Notes under the pieces: generated by a model
What the model was told of the DNA's origin: nothing
Databases searched by the model: none
What the model saw: the letters and a program-made list of their open reading frames with translations, nothing else
NCBI GenBank assembly: GCA_026874595.1
Contig: CM049322.1
Coordinates: forward strand, 21,611,400-21,675,399
Length of the DNA stretch: 64,000 nucleotides
Direction of reading: 5' to 3'
Origin: Sipunculus nudus
Lineage: Eukaryota > Annelida > Sipuncula > Golfingiida > Sipunculidae
Shown here: piece after piece, positions 63,013 to 64,000 of the stretch
Position numbering within the stretch: the first letter of the stretch is position 1
Layout: every line of letters begins with the position of its first letter
Translations under genes and position numbers: made by a program

Positions 63013-63799
63013 ATCTTGTGTGTTTATTCATTGTCGATGTATACATGAATATCATATTTGGGTAAGTTATATGTTTTTAGTTTCTTTTTGGATACAGGGA
63101 TGGATACAAGATTTCTTATGTCATATGATCGATCATGCCACAGCCACTGGTAAAGCTCCGACAGGATCATGTTGTCTTATACGGTGTACGGGGGTTGCGA
63201 GATAATTGGGTGCCTGTCAATCAAGGGCCTTGAATGTTAACAAGAGGCTCCTTAATGGTGGATGTAAGAATCTAAATTAATAAAACGAGGAGCATGTCTT
63301 GCAGAACATTTTCCTACTCCAAACTCAATTTGATTGAGAACTGTAAAGTAAATATACATGTTGATTTTTTTATCATTTGGTCATTCATCTTCAAAAAGTC
63401 TTTTTTATCACCTCTTATGTTATATTGTCGTAAGCTTTTACCCATTTATACATATGATTCATATATTTATGGTGCAGTTCGGGGACCTGAAGATACCATT
63501 GCAATCTAGACTGAAGATTCACTTTGTAAAGTCAGTTAGATGAATCCCGATGACGCCAGGCGATGGGAGAGGACCTGTAAATTTGGTTCGTTTATATGTA
63601 TTATAATATAATTTACATGGTTAGTTCATTAAATACATATGTTTAAAAATAATATCCTACCCATGTTTTTCTCGAAACCAGTCATCAGACCCTCTAATGC
63701 CGCGGGTTCATGTGCCACTATGACGTCATCATTTTCGGCTTCAGTTCCAGTTGCGATATTCATTAGTCTTTTAGTGTCTTCCTCGTCAGTTCCATTTGT
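24788..63799 (-). CDS. Extracellular mosaic protein: furin-site region, SRCR, F5/8C x3, F-lectin, trefoil, LINK-like x2, Vps62-like tail (5' partial)
   Basis: Exons in transcript order: 63799-63661, 62650-62536, 61066-60926, 52715-52492, 51732-51589, 49287-48490, 47996-47976, 47140-47081, 46391-46323, 45376-45191, 44932-44814, 43616-43476, 42511-42373, 39286-39071, 38843-38625, 36541-36392, 35739-35502, 34738-34633, 34201-34063, 32282-32081, 31964-31856, 30393-30249, 28780-28496, 27920-27663, 26534-26508, 26202-26062, 25530-25384, 25071-24788. All junctions have AG acceptors and GT donors, except one GC donor after 47976, and the 4962 bases keep one frame to TGA. The start lies beyond the window, so no signal peptide is seen. 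The modules are typical of secreted carbohydrate-binding or matrix proteins; an innate-recognition role is inference. The weakest joint is the micro-exon 47996-47976: without it, the first part ends at the stop at 48458 and the SRCR part would be a separate gene with an unseen start. Confidence 0.75.
25599..25642. repeat. (AT)n microsatellite
   Basis: An AT run lies about 70 bases from the acceptor side of the exon at 25384-25530. Confidence 0.9.
26712..26746. repeat. (AT)n microsatellite
   Basis: A pure AT run in a mosaic gene intron. Confidence 0.9.
27151..27192. repeat. Two-copy 20 bp direct repeat
   Basis: The unit TCAGCAGTGCAAGGTTAAGG occurs twice in a row. Confidence 0.85.
27663..27920 (-). 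CDS. LINK-like domain 2
   Basis: A single phase 1-1 exon. It reads H-G-I-V-F-K-E-F, E-D-A-M-S-M-C-F-S-L-E-G-R-L-A-N, then E-C-R-F-G-Y-Y, S-L-C-D-P and V-Y-C-F-V-P. It follows the first LINK-like exon directly and shares its order of motifs. Two extra cysteines (S-E-C-T, P-A-C-V) could form a further disulfide. Confidence 0.68.
28496..28780 (-). CDS. LINK-like domain 1
   Basis: A single phase 1-1 exon. It reads F-F-L-E-E-K, A-E-T-K-C-K-D-Q-G-A-S-L-A-S, then N-C-K-Y-G-Y-V-A-G, K-G-C-S and A-Y-C. Four cysteines and the C-x(5)-G-A-x-L-A pattern resemble LINK (hyaluronan-binding) modules of the C-type lectin fold. Hyaluronan binding is not established for this protein. Confidence 0.68.
29600..29735. 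repeat. CCGGCG-word repeat
   Basis: Five spaced copies of GGCCGGCGT / CCGGCGTCT-like words each precede TATTTAAGG or TAATAAGG. The spacing is irregular, so this looks like a transposon end fragment. No gene is seen. Confidence 0.45.
30249..32282 (-). CDS. F5/8 type C (discoidin) domain 3
   Basis: Exons are 32081-32282, 31856-31964 and 30249-30393, with phases 1-2-0-1. It begins A-C-L-V-S-L, shares S-Y-G-P-I-R-A-R-L and Y-G-G-W-K-A with domain 2, and ends A-R-Y-V-R-L then M-R-F-D-I-L-G-C. The closeness to domain 2 in layout and in these motifs indicates a tandem domain duplication. Confidence 0.88.
30900..31210 (-). repeat. Dispersed repeat, copy 2
   Basis: The reverse complement matches 6165-6420 in several blocks. 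It continues into a GACAGA/GACAGACAG tract at 31150-31200. Confidence 0.6.
31715..31773. repeat. (AT)n microsatellite
   Basis: A pure AT run about 80 bases from the donor of the exon at 31856-31964. Confidence 0.9.
32818..33697 (+). mobile_element. Short tRNA-like element split by the solo LTR
   Basis: If the LTR and one AGTGG are removed, the flanks join into a piece of about 125 bases bounded by TGTTACGGGG and CGTAACA. It contains a box A-like TAGTGAAGCGG (after 33598) and a box B-like GGGTTCGGCTCCC (about 33656-33668). The left part also occurs upstream at 32641-32690 (ACGGGGTGACATAAAAG then ACCGAACTGT). I read it as a SINE-like unit into which the LTR element inserted. Confidence 0.5.
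32842..33593 (+). mobile_element. Solo LTR with AGTGG target duplication
   Basis: It runs TGTTACAGG...CCGTAACA over 752 bases and is flanked on both sides by AGTGG (32837-32841 and 33594-33598). Visible LTR signals are TATATAAAGGGCTG (about 33075) and AATAAA (about 33432). It is the same family as 2191-2996 on the opposite strand. No internal region is present, so it was reduced by LTR-LTR recombination. It lies antisense in an intron of the mosaic gene. Confidence 0.85.
34063..35739 (-). CDS. F5/8 type C (discoidin) domain 2
   Basis: Exons are 35502-35739, 34633-34738 and 34063-34201, with phases 1-2-0-1. It begins D-C-M-E-S-L, has D-Y-G-P-A-R-A-P-L and H-G-G-W-K-P near the first junction, Y-V-S-F-D-G-K-Y-W in the middle, and closes M-R-F-E-I-L-G-C. 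Its exon plan equals that of domain 3 but not domain 1. Confidence 0.88.
34208..34255. repeat. (AT)n microsatellite
   Basis: An AT run within 10 bases of the exon border at 34201, covering the polypyrimidine region of that acceptor. Confidence 0.9.
34488..34509. repeat. (GA)n tract
   Basis: A short GA dinucleotide run. Confidence 0.85.
34766..34805. repeat. (AT)n microsatellite
   Basis: An AT run begins about 28 bases from the acceptor of the exon at 34633-34738. Confidence 0.9.
36233..36296. repeat. (AT)n microsatellite
   Basis: A long AT run about 95 bases downstream of the trefoil exon in transcript sense. Confidence 0.9.
36392..36541 (-). CDS. P-type trefoil domain
   Basis: One exon, phase 1 on both sides, encodes R-C-D-E, I-D-C-G, K-E-C-E-E-K-G-C-C-W-N-P and P-Q-C-Y. 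The six cysteines are spaced as in trefoil factors. Such domains are common in mucus-associated proteins. Confidence 0.92.
37598..38443 (+). repeat. 306 bp tandem array with tRNA-like Pol III boxes (2.8 units)
   Basis: Units start at 37601, 37907 and 38213; the third breaks off at about 38443. They are nearly identical (for example GTTGGGGATC versus GTTTGGGATC, and CGGCAATCGG versus CGGTAATCGG). Each has a box A TAGCTCAGTGG (first at 37691-37701) and a box B GGTTCGATTCC (first at 37734-37744), with a clean D arm and T arm but a poor anticodon arm. It is a tRNA-derived SINE-type unit that became tandem, not a functional tRNA gene. The open frames on the minus strand here just follow the repeat. 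Confidence 0.8.
38625..39286 (-). CDS. F-type lectin (fucolectin) domain
   Basis: Exons are 39071-39286 and 38625-38843. The signature includes A-T-D-G-N, C-T-H-T, N-P-W-W-A-L-D-M-G, I-T-N-R-G-D-C-C split over the junction, then G-N-R-L, and ends L-C-E-V-E-V-W. The R-x-D-x4-R pattern and an upstream His (C-T-H-T), which contact fucose in this family, are all present. Fucose binding is therefore plausible from family knowledge. Confidence 0.92.
40517..41338. mobile_element. Nested TIR element (CATAGGCGGCGAAACC ends)
   Basis: The left end CATAGGCGGCGAAACC and the right end GGTTTCGCCGCCAATG are inverted. The body has poly-G, poly-C and large (AT)n/(CA)n tracts. A target duplication could not be fixed. 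It lies inside the larger element and therefore inserted later. Confidence 0.5.
40660..41286. repeat. AT, AC and mixed microsatellite cluster
   Basis: AT runs occur at 40660-40711, 41030-41165 (interrupted) and 41214-41284, with an (AC) run at 41174-41213. Confidence 0.9.
41611..41655. repeat. (AT)n microsatellite
   Basis: An AT run about 20 bases outside the right end of the TIR element. Confidence 0.9.
42373..44932 (-). CDS. F5/8 type C (discoidin) domain 1
   Basis: Exons are 44814-44932, 43476-43616 and 42373-42511, with phases 1-0-0-1. It opens with A-C-H-E-M-I-R-H-G-V-I-T-A-S-S, has V-T-E-Y-R-F-H-V-Y-D-G-K-W in the middle and closes with R-L-E-I-H-G-C. The first and last cysteines would form the usual disulfide. 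Such domains bind glycans or lipids. Confidence 0.9.
43080..43144. repeat. (AT)n microsatellite
   Basis: A pure AT run in the intron between discoidin 1 exons. Confidence 0.9.
43693..43761. repeat. Imperfect palindrome (about 34 bp arms, no spacer)
   Basis: The centre is AAGCCGG/CCGGCTT at 43728/43729. The inner 21 bases of each arm pair with two mismatches, and the arms extend out to a CCATG/CATGG pair. In an intron of the mosaic gene, the transcript could fold into a stable hairpin. Confidence 0.6.
45191..47140 (-). CDS. SRCR domain (three exons)
   Basis: Exons are 47081-47140, 46323-46391 and 45191-45376. The motifs run in order: G-T-G-R-I-E-V-E-L, then V-Y-G-T-V-C-N-D, then G-E-V-F-C-R-Q-M-G, then V-E-C-T-G-T-E, then L-Y-E-C-P-R-G, and finally C-D-H-S-E-D-V-G-I-Q-C. 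This is the scavenger receptor cysteine-rich signature. All four borders are phase 1. SRCR domains bind polyanions and microbial surfaces. Confidence 0.92.
47976..47996 (-). CDS. Mosaic gene micro-exon (21 bases) with GC donor
   Basis: The acceptor is TCTCTTCCAG. The exon adds seven residues (G-S-L-S-S-A-V) and ends at the donor GCAAGT, the form favoured by GC-AG introns. Phase 1 on both sides joins exon 6 to the SRCR exons without a frame break. The evidence is splice-site quality and phase only. Confidence 0.45.
48490..49287 (-). CDS. Mosaic gene exon 6: unrecognised domain after a furin-type site
   Basis: One exon of 798 bases encodes about 265 residues. The first 55 or so are acidic and contain a sequon N-K-T. 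Then comes R-K-K-R (visible 311-314), followed by about 200 residues with alternating hydrophobic and basic segments (for example K-I-L-K-I-E-L-K-L-I-W) and cysteines at D-G-V-G-C-G, F-A-C-T, K-A-C-I, N-G-C-L and I-C-M-F-C. I know no family match. If the donor GTGGGT at 48489 is not used, the frame reads on ten codons and stops at 48458, which would end the protein here. Confidence 0.7.
50752..51118 (+). mobile_element. tRNA-derived SINE, copy 2 (diverged)
   Basis: It aligns with 15655-16080 from the head (TGGCTCAG, GAGATCGTGAGTTC) to the tail (ATGTACATATACTTATAGCT then TTTAGCATTAAA). Box A and box B are decayed. It lies in the intron between mosaic exons 51589-51732 and 48490-49287, antisense to the gene. 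Confidence 0.65.
51589..63799 (-). CDS. Mosaic gene exons 1-5 (visible): acidic N-terminal region with two furin-type sites
   Basis: Exons are 63661-63799, 62536-62650, 60926-61066, 52492-52715 and 51589-51732, encoding about the first 254 visible residues. The region is rich in Glu and Asp with scattered cysteines. It has R-V-R-R followed by S-A-G (visible residues 99-102) and R-M-R-R followed by S-A-S (210-213). A third site, R-K-K-R, comes in the next exon. No known domain was recognised. The region may be a propeptide or a source of several cleaved peptides; cleavage itself is not shown. The Gypsy element sits in the intron between 60926 and 52715. Confidence 0.75.
51888..52056. repeat. 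(AAT)n and (AT)n microsatellites
   Basis: Interrupted AAT triplets at 51888-51951, then an AT run at 52008-52056. Confidence 0.9.
52374..52463. repeat. (CT)n(AT)n microsatellite
   Basis: A CT run followed by an AT run, ending about 30 bases from the donor of the exon at 52492-52715. Confidence 0.9.
52970..53145 (+). repeat. 5' LTR of the Gypsy element
   Basis: It is bounded by TG...CA and carries a TATAAAA motif near 53117. The left flank is ATTAC. Confidence 0.9.
53392..54927 (+). pseudogene. Gypsy gag, zinc knuckle and protease remnant
   Basis: The frame opens at ATG 53392 and is cut by TAA at 53851-53853, then continues in the same frame to 54927. The gag part includes a typical capsid-like stretch (L-D-D-F-I-N-R-C-R). 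A Cys/His cluster follows (C-L-N-C, then C-R-R-C-G-K-Y-N-H). In the protease region A-Q-G-N-T-L-P-L-R-I-F is visible, but the catalytic Asp-Thr-Gly is not where it should be, so the enzyme would be dead. The frame breaks at about 54910 just before reverse transcriptase. Confidence 0.8.
54921..55796 (+). pseudogene. Gypsy reverse transcriptase remnant
   Basis: The motifs are F-S-K-L-D-A-K-S-G-Y-W, R-L-P-F-G-L-S-A-S and the catalytic A-D-D-V-V-V-Y-G. TAG at 55497-55499 interrupts it, the same frame goes on to about 55735, and then the reading frame shifts into RNase H. Confidence 0.88.
55723..56421 (+). pseudogene. Gypsy RNase H and start of integrase remnant
   Basis: Q-T-D-A-S-L-R-G-L-G-A opens RNase H, with V-A-Y-A-S-K-T-L, E-R-E-L-L-A-I-V-F-G and V-I-T-D-H-K-P-L following. 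V-A-D-T-L-S-R-L-P marks the linker. The frame ends at TAG 56419 inside the integrase zinc-binding region (C-H-L-G-V-E-K). Confidence 0.88.
56480..57511 (+). pseudogene. Gypsy integrase remnant
   Basis: It carries the zinc-binding C-A-V-C-Q, then the D-D-35-E core: G-T-D-M-F, V-S-D-N-G-P-H-F and the Glu in G-F-V-E-R-Q. A chromatin-tail region follows, ending at TGA 57509-57511. The frame differs from the preceding piece. Confidence 0.88.
57642..57817 (+). repeat. 3' LTR of the Gypsy element
   Basis: It is preceded by the polypurine tract AAGGGGGA at 57634-57641 and followed by ATTAC. Eleven substitutions separate it from the 5' LTR. Confidence 0.9.
57823..60925 (-). other. Intron of the mosaic gene (non-coding)
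   Basis: This AT-rich sequence lies between the Gypsy insertion and the exon at 60926-61066. Apart from the MITE at 59676-59974 I see no gene or structured feature. Confidence 0.6.
59676..59974. mobile_element. About 300 bp MITE with 65 bp inverted repeats
   Basis: The left arm (59676-59740) and right arm (59910-59974) are inverted copies with few mismatches, sharing AAGACTAGCTATGTGTAG and CTTGTACAC. The interior ends CCCGAAAGCTT, similar to the intron 1 motif at 4880-4930. No target duplication could be fixed with confidence. Confidence 0.65.
62933..63011. repeat. (TA)n(TG)n microsatellite
   Basis: A long TA run passing into TG. Confidence 0.9.
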
Positions 63800-63839
63800 C
63801 TAAAAAATAAATGTATCGCCGAAAATATTTATAACTTTA

Positions 63840-63843
63840 CAGA

Positions 63844-63912
<69 letters not shown>
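63840..63912. repeat. (AT)n microsatellite
   Basis: An AT run about 40 bases upstream, in transcript sense, of the first visible mosaic exon. Confidence 0.9.
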
Positions 63913-63916
<4 letters not shown>

Positions 63917-64000
63917 TTGACCTTGTAAATTTTCGCCTTATATCAGTGGGTAGTCGGGGCCGGTATCTGTAGCCCTTAGCAGTATGACGTAATAGTAGGT

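Overview
The window is animal nuclear DNA. It is AT-rich, has many long (AT)n tracts, multi-exon genes with GT/AG introns, and layered insertions of LTR, hAT-like, Harbinger-like and tRNA-derived SINE repeats. The secreted-protein families present (SRCR, F5/8 type C, F-type lectin, P-type trefoil, LINK-like, paired lipocalins) and the repeat style point to a lophotrochozoan, most likely a mollusc. That placement is inference; no species marker was identified. I read two protein-coding genes by joining exons on splice sites and phase.

Gene 1 (+ strand, 4566-17931, 11 exons, 380 residues) encodes a secreted protein with a signal peptide, two complete lipocalin domains and a hydrophobic C-terminus that looks like a GPI-attachment signal. 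The two halves mirror each other in exon lengths (92/92 and 219/219 bases), phases and cysteine order, so the gene arose by internal duplication. Upstream (1-3900) lies a tandem copy of its 5' flank and start codon. That copy is truncated, carries an early stop, and has been split by a hAT-like element (itself holding two nested elements) and by a solo LTR.

Gene 2 (- strand, from beyond the right edge to 24788, 29 exons seen, about 1653 visible residues) reads as one large extracellular mosaic. In N-to-C order it has an acidic region with three furin-type R-X-(K/R)-R sites, an unrecognised domain of about 200 residues, SRCR, F5/8C, F-type lectin, P-type trefoil, F5/8C, F5/8C, two LINK-like domains, and a tail resembling the Vps62 family. 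Almost every domain boundary is a phase-1 intron, as expected for exon shuffling. The join between the unknown domain and the SRCR part rests on a 21-base micro-exon with a GC donor. If that join is wrong, the locus is two adjacent genes, the first ending at 48458.

The introns of gene 2 hold a full-length but broken Gypsy-type LTR retrotransposon (52970-57817, target duplication ATTAC), a solo LTR with target duplication AGTGG (32842-33593), a 306-base tandem array carrying tRNA-like promoter boxes (37598-38443), a 1.95 kb terminal-inverted-repeat element with subterminal satellite repeats (39638-41590), several MITEs and a SINE. The 17932-24787 interval between the convergent genes contains repeats only.
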